A DNA stretch of 64,000 bases from Polyangiaceae bacterium (GTDB lineage: Bacteria > Myxococcota_A > Polyangia > Polyangiales > Polyangiaceae). The translations under genes and the position numbers were made by a program. The stretch's first letter is position 1; each line of letters starts with the position of its first letter. Below are positions 51,185 through 59,893 of the stretch, piece by piece. The notes beneath the pieces were generated by a model, which saw nothing but the letters and a program-made list of their open reading frames with translations, was not told the DNA's origin and made no database searches. Where the stretch lies: contig JACKEA010000002.1 of the NCBI GenBank assembly GCA_020633235.1, positions 1,240,001 to 1,304,000 of the forward strand. The letters run 5' to 3'.

Positions 51185-52440
51185 GGCTTGCCTCCCTCGG
51201 CGCTGGTCCGCTCACCGTCGTCGATGTCCGCCCAGGCCATGCCTTGCGCCGGCTCCACCACGATGTTGCGCGCGTCGATCACGGCCAGCCCCACACCGGG
51301 CACTTGCTTCTGCCCCCACTGCACGGCGAGCTTCGCCGAACGCAGAGCCACCAAGCGGTCGTACACTGCCTTTGCCAGCACGGCTCGCGTGATCGCCTCG
51401 CCATCACCGGTCGCCGCCACGGCACCACGCTCCCCCACCCACAGCGCCGCGCCGGCCACGGGCACGTCGCCCACCCGCCCCGGCAGGGCGAGCCACGGCC
51501 CTCCGGAGCTGACCGCGCCGGCGAACTCGCCGTCCACGCCGCGCACCAGCACCGCCACGGTATCGCTGCCGCCTTCCGCCGGTTCCGCTGCCGCGTCCGT
51601 GCCGCCGTCCCCCGGCGGCGCCCGCTCCAGGGCAGGTCCCGCGCGCTTCTTCAGCCGCTCCAGCGTGACGGGGTTGACCCAGCGCTCCCAGTCCGCCGGC
51701 AATCCTGCGTCGACGCCACCATCCGGCGAAAGCATGCCGAGCAGCAGCGCGCGATAGCGTTGGTGGCTATCGGGCAGGATCGGATCAAACGGCTTTTCCC
51801 CCGATAGCTCCGCAAAGCGGTAAGCGCCGTCACCACTCAGCACGCGGTACGAAGTGTCCGCCACCCGCCGCGCCACCCGCACCGGGTTCTTGACGCGCGA
51901 AATCGCCGCCACTGCCCCGGCGCGCCCGTCAGAAGCCATGACTGCGGCGTCCATCTCGATGCTGGTTCCATCCAAACGCAGCGCAGAGCCGGTGCCAGCG
52001 TTGCGCCGCGGAGAATCTTCCAGCACGCGCGCGCCTTCCACCGCGGCATCCAGCGCTGCGCCACCCCGAGCGAGGAAGTTCATGGCCACCCGCACCGCAC
52101 CTTGTTCGGGTTTGGGTTGGTCCGGCGCGGAATCGAGACCTCCGAAGGCAACCACCGCCGTGCCCTTGGGCGGCTCACCGGCATCCGGCAACGGCGCGCT
52201 GGCGTCCACGCCCGCTTCCGGAACGACGCGCCGCGGCAGTCCGTGCGCGAAGGACGCGGCCGGGGCGATCACGCTCTCGGCGCTGGGCCCTTCCGGCTCG
52301 TCCCGCCGCACGCGGCAGTCGAGCGCCAAGGCGGCCACGAAAACCGCACAAAACAGCGCACGAATCCCCAGAAGCAGGCGCTGGTCGCCGCCTCGTCGGC
52401 GCGCACGTCGGCGCGGAGACGCTGCTCGGGGAGAAGTCAC
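51181..52440 (-). CDS. Threonine-type asparaginase / isoaspartyl peptidase-like Ntn-hydrolase
   Basis: 419 residues. A basic N-terminus and a hydrophobic segment (residues 27-44, LFCAVFVAALAL) make it exported or membrane-anchored. The fold is that of type 2 asparaginases: AALDAAVEGARVLEDSPRRNAGTGSAL in the first subunit, and DTVAVLV followed by AGAVSSGGP in the second, with Thr of DTV as expected autocleavage site and nucleophile. The family hydrolyses Asn, isoaspartyl dipeptides or glycosyl-Asn. A long Gly/Ala/Asp linker precedes the nucleophile. Start GTG 52440 is the best in-frame choice but has no strong ribosome-binding site; no -10-like hexamer fits nearby. Confidence 0.82.
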   Translation of the reverse strand: MTSPRAASPRRRARRRGGDQRLLLGIRALFCAVFVAALALDCRVRRDEPEGPSAESVIAPAASFAHGLPRRVVPEAGVDASAPLPDAGEPPKGTAVVAFGGLDSAPDQPKPEQGAVRVAMNFLARGGAALDAAVEGARVLEDSPRRNAGTGSALRLDGTSIEMDAAVMASDGRAGAVAAISRVKNPVRVARRVADTSYRVLSGDGAYRFAELSGEKPFDPILPDSHQRYRALLLGMLSPDGGVDAGLPADWERWVNPVTLERLKKRAGPALERAPPGDGGTDAAAEPAEGGSDTVAVLVRGVDGEFAGAVSSGGPWLALPGRVGDVPVAGAALWVGERGAVAATGDGEAITRAVLAKAVYDRLVALRSAKLAVQWGQKQVPGVGLAVIDARNIVVEPAQGMAWADIDDGERTSAEGGKP

Positions 52441-52516
52441 GGGGCTGTGCCATGGGATCTTCGCAGACCTGCACCACGAACTGCCAAGTTGTCGCCGAGG
52501 GTCGGCCCGCGGACCG

Positions 52517-52522
52517 TATACT
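52517..52522 (+). promoter_or_regulatory. Candidate -10 element before the GH31 gene
   Basis: TATACT ends 6 bases before the GTG at 52529, one of the best -10 matches in the window. There is no Shine-Dalgarno sequence, so the transcript is probably leaderless. Confidence 0.5.
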
Positions 52523-52528
52523 CCCGGC

Positions 52529-55033
52529 GTGGCGCGCCTTTCTCTCTTGGCTTGGGGCCTTCCGCTCTCACTCCTGCTCGTGGGCTGCTCGGACGACGAA
52601 ACCGAGCCCGGCGGCCCGGTGCCGGTGCGCATCGAGTCCGGCGACTACGCGGTGCGCGTGAGCGCGGACGCCGTCGACCTGCTGCGACGGGACGACGTGC
52701 TGCTGTCGTTTCCCGCCGACGCCTTCGTTCTCGGACGGGTGGACGAGATCGACGACGCGACCAACTACGATCCCTACCCGCTGGTGACCGGCGCCCCCAC
52801 GGCCACCGAACCGCCGGGCCTCAGCTGGCAGCCCGCCGAGAAGATCCGACCGACGGCCCGCGACGCGACCAGCGTCACCGTCACCCTCACCCACTCCGGC
52901 GGGCGCACGTCCACGCTCTCGCTCAGCGTGGACGGCGACGGGCGCTTCGGCGCGCGCTTCGTTCCGTCCGCGGAGGGAGACGCCATCGCCTATCTGCGAC
53001 TGCGCCCTCGCGTGGACGGCAGCGAAGGCTTCTACGGGCTCGGTGAGGTGTTCGACGACGTGAATCACCGCGGCAAGGTTCGCGCGATGCAACTGGAAGC
53101 CACCGGAGAGCTGGAGAGCACGAACAACGAAGCCCACGTGCCCATTCCGCTCTTGGTCGGCACCCGCGGTTGGGGATTGTTCGTCGAAAACCCCTACCCC
53201 GCCGCCTTCGACGTGGCCCAGGGCGACGCCGAGCACGCCGAGATCACCTTCGGCACCGGGGCCGCTTCCGGCGAGGGGCTGAGCTTCCACCTGCTGGCCG
53301 CCGAGCACCCCCTGGACGTCACCCGTCGCTACTACGACGCCACGGGCTATCCGCGGCTGCCCGCTCGCTGGGCCCTCGGGCCCTGGGTGTGGCGCGACGA
53401 GAACGACGACCAAGCCCAGGTGGAGAACGACCTCGCGCAAATTCGTGCGCTCGACCTCGCGACCAGCGCGTACTGGATCGATCGTCCCTACGCGACGGCG
53501 GTGAACACCTTCGATTTCAACCCCACGCAGTTCCCCGACGCGCAGGCGATGATCGACAAGATGCACGCCCTCGGCTTCCGCACCGCCCTGTGGCACACGC
53601 CCTATCTCGACGAGAAGGACCCCGCCACCCAAGCCCTGCGCGACGAAGCCACGCAGAAGGGCTACTACCCACCGGAGCGCGGCCTGCTCTTGAACAAGTG
53701 GGGCCCGCCCATCGACTTCACGAATCCGGACGCCGTGGCGTGGTGGAAGAGCCTGGTCAAGAAGTACATCGACATGGGCGTGGAGGGCTTCAAGCTGGAC
53801 TACGGCGAGGACATCGTTCCCGGAGTGTTCGGCGCGCGCAACGTGTGGAAGTTCTCCGACGGCAGCGACGAACGCACCATGCACAGCCAGTTCCAGAAGC
53901 TCTACCACTCGACCTATTCCGAGCTTCTGGGGGACGAGCAGAACTTCTTGCTCTGCCGCGGCGGCACCTACGGCGACCAGACCCACGTCAGCGTGATCTG
54001 GCCCGGAGATCTCGACGCCAGCTTCGCCAAGCACGGCGAGACGGTGGACACCGGAACCGACAAGTACAACGCCGTGGGCGGGCTACCCGCGTCCGTCGTC
54101 GCAGGTCTGTCCCTGGGCCCGTCCGGCTATCCATTCTACGGCTCCGACACCGGCGGCTATCGCCATTCACCGCCGGACAAGGAGCTGTTCACGCGCTGGT
54201 TCGAGCAGACCGCGCTCAGCAGCGTGATGCAGATCGGCACCAGCTCGAACGACGTCGCCTGGGAAGCGACCGCCGAGAACGGCTTCGACGACGAGATGCT
54301 CGGTTGGTACCGAAAGTACGTTCGGCTCCACCTGCGCCTGTTCCCCTACGAATGGACGCTGGCCAAGCGCATCGCCGAAGACGGGCGTCCCATCCAGCGT
54401 GCCCTCGGCCTCGCCTACCCCGAGCTCGGCATTCATCCGAACGACGTGTACCTGTTCGGCGACGACCTCTTGGTCGCACCGGTGGTGGAGCGCGGCGTGA
54501 CCTCGCGGGAGGTACCCCTGCCGCCCGGAACCTGGGTCGACTACTGGACCGGCGTCGCCCACGAGGGCCCCGGGACCCTCACCGTGGACGCCCCCCTCGA
54601 CACGTTGCCGCTGTTCCTGCGCGCCGGCGGCATCGTTCCCATGCTGAGGCCGACCATCGACACCTTGGCGCCCACCACGGATACGGCGAACGTGGACTCC
54701 TTCGCGACCACGCCGGGGCTCTTGTGGGTGCGGATCGCGCCGGGGGCAGCGTCGAGCTTTGCGCTCTACGACGGCACCGAGCTGACGCAGGCAGCGGACA
54801 GCTCGGAGATTTCCCTCGGGACCAAGGGCGGCGCCGAGTTTTCCCTGGGGACGGTGTTCGAGGTGATCGGCCTCGGGACAAAGCCCGCCAGCGTGACGGT
54901 AGACGGCCAGCCGCTGTCGGAAGCTGCGGATCTCGACGCAGCCGCCGAGGGCTATTCGTACACCGATGAGACGGGCGGGACGCTGTGGGTGAAGCTCGGT
55001 CCGGGCGAGCGCGCCGTGACCGTCACGCGCTGA
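52529..55033 (+). CDS. Glycoside hydrolase family 31 lipoprotein (alpha-glucosidase/xylosidase type)
   Basis: 834 residues. The signal has a lipobox (LLLVGC). The N-terminal beta domain runs to about 280, with YGLGEVFDDVNHRG. The catalytic barrel carries the nucleophile Asp in GFKLDYGED and the acid/base Asp in WPGDLDASF, at the family positions; C-terminal beta domains follow (VPLPPGTWVDYWTG). It cuts terminal alpha-linked sugars from oligosaccharides outside the cytoplasm. GTG 52529 follows TATACT by 6 bases. The exact sugar (glucose or xylose) cannot be told. It diverges from the asparaginase-antiporter operon. Confidence 0.92.
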   Translation: MARLSLLAWGLPLSLLLVGCSDDETEPGGPVPVRIESGDYAVRVSADAVDLLRRDDVLLSFPADAFVLGRVDEIDDATNYDPYPLVTGAPTATEPPGLSWQPAEKIRPTARDATSVTVTLTHSGGRTSTLSLSVDGDGRFGARFVPSAEGDAIAYLRLRPRVDGSEGFYGLGEVFDDVNHRGKVRAMQLEATGELESTNNEAHVPIPLLVGTRGWGLFVENPYPAAFDVAQGDAEHAEITFGTGAASGEGLSFHLLAAEHPLDVTRRYYDATGYPRLPARWALGPWVWRDENDDQAQVENDLAQIRALDLATSAYWIDRPYATAVNTFDFNPTQFPDAQAMIDKMHALGFRTALWHTPYLDEKDPATQALRDEATQKGYYPPERGLLLNKWGPPIDFTNPDAVAWWKSLVKKYIDMGVEGFKLDYGEDIVPGVFGARNVWKFSDGSDERTMHSQFQKLYHSTYSELLGDEQNFLLCRGGTYGDQTHVSVIWPGDLDASFAKHGETVDTGTDKYNAVGGLPASVVAGLSLGPSGYPFYGSDTGGYRHSPPDKELFTRWFEQTALSSVMQIGTSSNDVAWEATAENGFDDEMLGWYRKYVRLHLRLFPYEWTLAKRIAEDGRPIQRALGLAYPELGIHPNDVYLFGDDLLVAPVVERGVTSREVPLPPGTWVDYWTGVAHEGPGTLTVDAPLDTLPLFLRAGGIVPMLRPTIDTLAPTTDTANVDSFATTPGLLWVRIAPGAASSFALYDGTELTQAADSSEISLGTKGGAEFSLGTVFEVIGLGTKPASVTVDGQPLSEAADLDAAAEGYSYTDETGGTLWVKLGPGERAVTVTR

Positions 55034-55145
55034 GCGGGCGCACGGTTTCCGCGCCGCCGCGACAAGATCGAACGACCCGCTCAGGCCATTTTCATGAGGA
55101 TGTCGCGGAGGCGCGGAACCTCGCGGCCCCTCGGCACCCGAAGAA

Positions 55146-55937
55146 TCAGAACTTCCACAAGGCGCTGGCGGCGGCGGAGCCCGGCCCTCCACCGAAGCGG
55201 AGGCGCGGCGCGGCCGACGCCTGGGCCGGCTCTTTGTGATCCGCGGTCAGCCACAACGTCACCCCGAGGCCGGCGCCCACCACGGCGACCCCCGTGAGCA
55301 CCGTGCTGACGACCGCCATGCTGCGACCGGTGGACAGCTGGCTGTCGCTGCAGCTCGGTCCGCAGCTGTCGTTCGCGTCGTCGTACTCCTTCTTGGCGAT
55401 GATGCCCGTCACCACGGCGCCGCCGGCCGCGGCGGCTCCGACCCCGAGGGCGATGTACGCCGGCAGACGATTCGGCTTTTCACGATCCGCCGTTGGCGGC
55501 GGAGTAACGGGGGGCGGCGTCTCGGGCGCCCCGGTTTCGGACGGCGGCCCCGGGGGCGGCTTGTCCGGACCGGCGGGCTGCTCGGCGGCCTTGCGCTTCT
55601 CGAGGTTCGCGATGCGAAGCTTCACCGTGTCGACGTGCTCGCCGTCGGGCTCGAGCTCCAGGTACTTGTTCAGCGCCGCGAGCGCGGCGTCCAGGTTCGC
55701 CGTGCGCTCGTGAACGGTCGCGATGTTGAGCAAGATCTCTGGCCGCTTGGAGAGGTCGTAGGCCTTTTGAAACGCCTTGAGGGCGTTGTCGTAGTCGCTC
55801 TCTTGCAGGTACGCGACGCCGGAATCGAAGTGACGCCGGGCCAGCTCGTCGGCGGATTCCTGACCCCAGGCAGGACCGGACAGCGCGAGAACGGTGAAGA
55901 ATCCGAGCAGGCCCAGACCACGTCGTCGACTCAGCAC
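55146..55937 (-). CDS. Tetratricopeptide-repeat envelope protein
   Basis: 263 residues. A signal peptide (LGLLGFFTVLALSGPAWG) is followed by TPR helices (RRHFDSGVAYLQESDYDNALKAFQKAYDLS and a second repeat with ALAALNKYLELEPDG), then a Pro-rich linker and two transmembrane helices near 175 and 220 with a Cys-containing loop. This TPR-linker-membrane plan is common in myxobacteria, with unknown role in protein contacts at the envelope. GTG 55937 was chosen for the signal peptide; GTG 55958 is also possible. The 112 bases before the GH31 gene end hold no other gene. Confidence 0.78.
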   Translation of the reverse strand: MLSRRRGLGLLGFFTVLALSGPAWGQESADELARRHFDSGVAYLQESDYDNALKAFQKAYDLSKRPEILLNIATVHERTANLDAALAALNKYLELEPDGEHVDTVKLRIANLEKRKAAEQPAGPDKPPPGPPSETGAPETPPPVTPPPTADREKPNRLPAYIALGVGAAAAGGAVVTGIIAKKEYDDANDSCGPSCSDSQLSTGRSMAVVSTVLTGVAVVGAGLGVTLWLTADHKEPAQASAAPRLRFGGGPGSAAASALWKF

Positions 55938-56013
55938 GATGTCATCGTACGCCAGCACCGGAGCACCGTCACGTCTTCGGCCCGGAAACCCCCGCGTGCT
56001 AGCGTGTTGCGCG

Positions 56014-56931
56014 ATGCACAAGCAGCTGGTCGGGGTCGGGGCGATCGCGGGGCTGAGCCTTTCGGGGCTCGCGCTGGCACAAGCTGCTCCCGGCGGAAGC
56101 TCCGCGGCGTTGCCGCCCGCCCCGCCCGACGCCAGTGCGCCGGCCGCGAGCGCTTCACCAGTCCCCGCCCCGACTCCGAGCGCGGTGGCGCCGACGCCCG
56201 CTCCTCCCACGCCCGCCGAGGCAACGCCCTACCCGGCGCAGCCTCCGTACTATGCCCCCTATCCGCCACAACAAGGTTACGGCTACCCGCCGGGCTACGC
56301 CTACCCACCTCCCGTGTACTACGCGCCGGAGCGGCCACGGCCGCGCTATCCGGATGACGCCGCCGCGCAGGCATCGCCGTTCTTCGAGCTCTTGGTCGGC
56401 GGCGTCGGCTGGGACAAGCGCTTCTCGCAGTTCTTCAACGTGGGGATGCAGGCGGGCCTGTACCTCGGCGGCCGCGTGCGCGTCACCGTGCGCGGCTTGC
56501 TGCTCACCTCGGAACCCAACGACGACGGCGAGTACACGGACCGGGTGCTGACCGACGGCTTCGTGACCGAGCCCTCCGATTCACCGTCGTTCCTGTACGG
56601 CGCCTCCCTCGGGTTTGCGGGCATTGCGCGACGAAACTTCGTGTTCTCGCCAGGCATCGCGGGATGGCGCTCCGACGTGAGCGATTACGGCTCGTTCTTG
56701 GGGCTGTCCCTGCCCTTCGAGTGGGTGACGGACGAGGGCGCTCGCTTCGGCTTCGAGTTCGACGTGGGGCGCGCCTTCGGCGGCACGTCCACGGCGGTGT
56801 GCGAGTTCTCCGGCTCGTGCACCATCGGCACGACCCAGGAGATGGACCGCAACAGCGGCACCGCGATCTACGGCGCGTTCCAGTTCGGCTGGGGGTTGAA
56901 CCACCCGGAGCCCAAGCTCCCGCCTCAGTAA
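56014..56931 (+). CDS. Exported Pro-rich protein with beta-barrel-like C-terminus
   Basis: 305 residues. Signal peptide (to about ALAQA), then 100 residues dominated by Pro, Ala and Tyr (for example PPQQGYGYPPGYAYPPP), which may be wall-spanning. From about residue 125 alternating strands (FFELLVGGVGW, GLYLGGRVRVTVRGLLL, FGFEFDVGRAFG) suggest an outer-membrane barrel ending in a short aromatic-rich strand. TAGCGT lies 8 bases before the ATG. No family known. Confidence 0.7.
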   Translation: MHKQLVGVGAIAGLSLSGLALAQAAPGGSSAALPPAPPDASAPAASASPVPAPTPSAVAPTPAPPTPAEATPYPAQPPYYAPYPPQQGYGYPPGYAYPPPVYYAPERPRPRYPDDAAAQASPFFELLVGGVGWDKRFSQFFNVGMQAGLYLGGRVRVTVRGLLLTSEPNDDGEYTDRVLTDGFVTEPSDSPSFLYGASLGFAGIARRNFVFSPGIAGWRSDVSDYGSFLGLSLPFEWVTDEGARFGFEFDVGRAFGGTSTAVCEFSGSCTIGTTQEMDRNSGTAIYGAFQFGWGLNHPEPKLPPQ

Positions 56932-57002
56932 CGCGATTCTCGCAGCGTTTTTCCGGGGGTTTGCCAGGGGCTTGGGCGAGGACTAACTTTCCGGGACCGG
57001 CC

Positions 57003-57446
57003 ATGGCGCGTCTTGCTCGATTCGTCCTTCCGCTCTTGGTGCTCCTCGCGGGATGTCAGTCCCCGGGGGACAAGACGACTCCGGCCGCCGAGGGCACGTC
57101 GGCCACGGCTTCGAAGGCGGCGCCCACCGCCGCCGGGGTGTGTGCGGACGAGCCCGTCGCCGCCTCCGCCACCAGCTGCGGCGACACCTGCGAGGGCGAG
57201 ACCGCCTGCAAGGGTGGCTGCGGCTCCTGCGGCTGCAGCGCGACCACGGCCAAGGGCAACGCCGAGCTCGTGCCGGCGGAGCAGGCCAAGGTGGGCGACC
57301 GCACGCGCTGCCCGGTGAGCGGCGGCGTGTTCGTTGTGCGACCGGACACCGTGCGGGTGGACGTGGGCGGCCACAGCTACCCCGTGTGCTGCCCGGGCTG
57401 CGCGGCGCGCCTCCAGGCTCATCCCGAGAAGTATCTCGACAGCTGA
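57003..57446 (+). CDS. Cys-rich lipoprotein with YHS-like metal-binding domain
   Basis: 147 residues. The lipobox VLLAGC is followed by an Ala/Thr linker, a Cys cluster (SCGDTCEGETACKGGCGSCGC, about residues 60-80), and a C-terminal YHS/TRASH-like domain with TRCPVSGG and YPVCCPGCAARLQAHPEKYL. Both parts have Cys spacing suited to soft metals such as copper or zinc. It may bind or deliver metal at the envelope; no transporter gene is next to it. The methyltransferase start lies 7 bases after the stop. Confidence 0.75.
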   Translation: MARLARFVLPLLVLLAGCQSPGDKTTPAAEGTSATASKAAPTAAGVCADEPVAASATSCGDTCEGETACKGGCGSCGCSATTAKGNAELVPAEQAKVGDRTRCPVSGGVFVVRPDTVRVDVGGHSYPVCCPGCAARLQAHPEKYLDS

Positions 57447-57453
57447 TCCGGGT

Positions 57454-58590
57454 TTGCGCTTCTTCGCCACATGCGCTGCCGGCACCGAGCTGGCCCTGAA
57501 GGCCGAGCTCTACGAGCTTCGCATGTTCCGCGTCCGCGCGGACCGCGGCGGCGTGCGCTTCGAGGGCGGCTGGGAGCAGGCGATCCGCGCCTGCCTGTGG
57601 AGCCGCATCGCCGTGCGCATCTTGATGCCCGTCGCGGAGTTCGACTGCGCCGATGGCGACGCCCTGTACGAAGGCACGCGGAGCTTCGATTTTTCCAGCG
57701 TGCTCTCCCCAGAGCGCACCCTCGCCGTCTCCAGCATCACGAAGGACAGCGCCCTGGGCCACACGATGTTCATCGCCCAGCGCACCAAAGACGCCATCGT
57801 GGATCAACTCCGGGAGCGCTTCGGAAGCCGGCCCTCGGTCGACAAGCGCGACCCGGACGTCGCGGTCTTCGTGCGCGTCGCGAAGGACCGCGCCACCGTG
57901 TATCTGGATCTGGTCGCGGAGCCGCTGCACCGCCGAGGCTGGCGCGCTCCCGGAGCCCCGGCGCCGCTGAAAGAGACGCTGGCGGCGGCCATCGTGCGCC
58001 TCAGCGGCTGGAACCGAAAGGCGCCGTTCACGGATCCGATGTGCGGCTCCGGGACCCTCGCCATCGAGGCCGACGGCTGGGCCCGTAGCCTCGCGCCAGG
58101 GCTCTCCCGAGACCGCTTCGGTTTCGAGCGCTGGGCCGATCACGACGCCGAGCGGCGCGCGCTGTGTGCCGAGAGTCGCGAGCACGCGCGAGCGGAAGAG
58201 CTGTCCGAAGGGCCGGAGATCGTGGCCTCCGACGTGGACGCCAAGGCCGTGCAGCAGACGCGAGACAACGCTCGAAGGGCACGGGCCCGGCTGCGCGTCA
58301 CGCAGGCTCGAGTGGAGGACGTACGAAGCACCACGCCGCCGGGTTCCATCGTGAGCAATCCGCCCTACGGCGAGCGCGTGGAGACGGACGCGCTCTTGTG
58401 GCGTGAGATCTTCGACGCCATGTTCGGACTGACGCCCGGGCACCGCGTCTCGTTGCTGCTTCCGGCCGAGGCGCGGCTACCGGTGCCGCGGCACGCCGAG
58501 CGGATCGCCCTCTTCAACGGCGCGATCCGCTGCGAGCTCGCGAGCTGGGACGTGGAGGAGCGACGACGGCGCCGCGTAGTCAGGGGGTGA
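57454..58590 (+). CDS. THUMP-domain rRNA/tRNA guanine-N2 methyltransferase (RlmL-N/Trm11 type)
   Basis: 378 residues. The N-terminal ferredoxin-like and THUMP regions (LRFFATCAAGTELALKAEL to about 150) bind RNA. The class I methyltransferase part has motif I DPMCGSGTLAIEA and the catalytic NPPY motif SNPPYGER. It transfers methyl from SAM to a guanine of rRNA or tRNA. Start TTG 57454 was chosen because the family begins at this RFF strand and no ATG or GTG fits; an open extension to 57334 overlaps the previous gene. The 3' end overlaps the convergent reductase by 11 bases. Confidence 0.85.
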   Translation: MRFFATCAAGTELALKAELYELRMFRVRADRGGVRFEGGWEQAIRACLWSRIAVRILMPVAEFDCADGDALYEGTRSFDFSSVLSPERTLAVSSITKDSALGHTMFIAQRTKDAIVDQLRERFGSRPSVDKRDPDVAVFVRVAKDRATVYLDLVAEPLHRRGWRAPGAPAPLKETLAAAIVRLSGWNRKAPFTDPMCGSGTLAIEADGWARSLAPGLSRDRFGFERWADHDAERRALCAESREHARAEELSEGPEIVASDVDAKAVQQTRDNARRARARLRVTQARVEDVRSTTPPGSIVSNPPYGERVETDALLWREIFDAMFGLTPGHRVSLLLPAEARLPVPRHAERIALFNGAIRCELASWDVEERRRRRVVRG

Positions 58591-59602
58591 GCACCACCTT
58601 GCCGACGTTCTTGCCCTGCTCCAGCTCCTGGTGCGCCGCTGCCGCTTCCGAGAACGGAAACACCTTGCCCACGTGGGGCCGGATCTTTCCCTGGCGGTAG
58701 AGCTCCACCAGGTCCTTCATTTCTTCCGTGAGCATATCGAGCTCGCTGAACAGGTGCCCCATGTTCACGCCGGCCACCGCACGGTTGTCGTTCATGAGCT
58801 TCATCGGGGAGTACCAGGGGATCTGCGCCATCTGGCCGACCACACGGAACAGGTTGCGCTTGCCGCTGCCGCTGTTGGCGTTGGCGAGGCCGAAAGCGAT
58901 CAGCATGCCGGCGGGCTTGAGCAGGGAATAGCCCTTCTTCCAGTCCGCGCCCCCCAATGCATCGAGCACCAGATCCACGCCGCGCCCCTCGGTGAGACGG
59001 CGGATCTCGGTGACGTAGTCGAGATTTCGATAGTCGATGGGGTGATCACAGCCCTGCTCTCGGGCGTAGTCGTGCTTGCCCGCCGACGCCGTGCCGTAGG
59101 TCACGAGGCCCTCCACCGTGCGGCACAGCTGCAGCGCGGCCGTGCCCACGCCGCCCGCCGCCATGTGCACCAGGACGTGCTCGCCCTTCCGCACCCGCGC
59201 GATGCGAAACAGCATGTGGTACGCGGTGAGGTAGTTCACCGGGATGGCCGCAGCTTCTTCGAAGCTCATCTCGTCCGGGATCGGAAACACCTGCGAGGCA
59301 GACACCGCCACCTTGCTCTGGTGGCCGTTGAAGCGCGTGAGGTACAGCACGCGCTGTCCCTCGGTCACGCCACTGACGCCCGCGCCGAGCTTCTCAATCA
59401 CCCCCGCGCCTTCATAGCCCACCACACAGGGAGGCTTGGGCGCGTCCGGATACAGCCCCTGCCGCGCCATCACCTCGGCGAAGTTCAAGCCCACGGCCTC
59501 CACCCGCACCAGCGCTTCACCCGCCGCCGGAACGGGGTCCGGTGTTTCCTTCACCTCGAGTACGTTGGGTCCGCCGTGCCGCGTGATCCAGATGGCGCGC
59601 AT
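58580..59602 (-). CDS. Zinc-independent medium-chain dehydrogenase (quinone oxidoreductase / VAT-1 type)
   Basis: 340 residues. The N-terminal block VRVEAVGLNFAEVMARQGLYPDAP and the NADPH-binding AAGGVGTAALQL mark the quinone-oxidoreductase/enoyl-reductase branch of the MDR superfamily. No zinc-ligand Cys pattern is present. It reduces quinones or alpha,beta-unsaturated ketones with NADPH. GGAGGTGAACG is a strong ribosome-binding site. Specific substrate unknown. Confidence 0.92.
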   Translation of the reverse strand: MRAIWITRHGGPNVLEVKETPDPVPAAGEALVRVEAVGLNFAEVMARQGLYPDAPKPPCVVGYEGAGVIEKLGAGVSGVTEGQRVLYLTRFNGHQSKVAVSASQVFPIPDEMSFEEAAAIPVNYLTAYHMLFRIARVRKGEHVLVHMAAGGVGTAALQLCRTVEGLVTYGTASAGKHDYAREQGCDHPIDYRNLDYVTEIRRLTEGRGVDLVLDALGGADWKKGYSLLKPAGMLIAFGLANANSGSGKRNLFRVVGQMAQIPWYSPMKLMNDNRAVAGVNMGHLFSELDMLTEEMKDLVELYRQGKIRPHVGKVFPFSEAAAAHQELEQGKNVGKVVLTP

Positions 59603-59656
59603 CGTTCACCTCCTCGGCACGATGCCTAATGCGGAGGGGGGGACGTCGCAATCACG

Positions 59657-59854
59657 TTAGCCACAGGCTCCCGGCCCGCAGCTGCCTTTGCCCCCGTCCT
59701 TCTTGGCGTTTCCTTCGCGGGTTGCCGTCACCGGCACCGCCGAGACAGACGGTGAGGCGTGTGGCGCACCGTCGGTGCCATCGCGCCTCGCCTCGGGGCA
59801 CCCTGTCAGGGTCAGGCCTGCCAGCACGGCAAATACTGCCTTCTCGTCGATCAT
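59657..59854 (-). CDS. Small lipoprotein with CGxGxCG tail
   Basis: 65 residues. Signal with lipobox LTLTGC, a Gly/Ala/Ser/Pro middle and the C-terminus GGKGSCGPGACG. The tail recalls the Cys-Gly repeats of HvfA-type bufferins, small exported metal-binding peptides, but is far shorter; a relationship is only suggestive. GGAGGTACCAAG before ATG 59854 is an excellent ribosome-binding site, so the longer open frame to 59884 is not used. It lies 39 bases downstream of the exported protein gene and would share its Fur-like control. Confidence 0.65.
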   Translation of the reverse strand: MIDEKAVFAVLAGLTLTGCPEARRDGTDGAPHASPSVSAVPVTATREGNAKKDGGKGSCGPGACG

Positions 59855-59893
59855 CTTGGTACCTCCGGTCGACAGAGAATGCATGGACCATGC

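Noticed and set aside
52425..52455. Possible sigma-54 promoter before the asparaginase-like gene
   Set aside because: TGGCAC is present on the minus strand, but the -12 GC element is missing at the right spacing and the site overlaps the start codon.
55034..55145. Short minus-strand reading frame ending in Leu-Met-Lys-Met-Ala
   Set aside because: It is under 20 codons, has no start signal and follows the TPR stop; it is probably chance.
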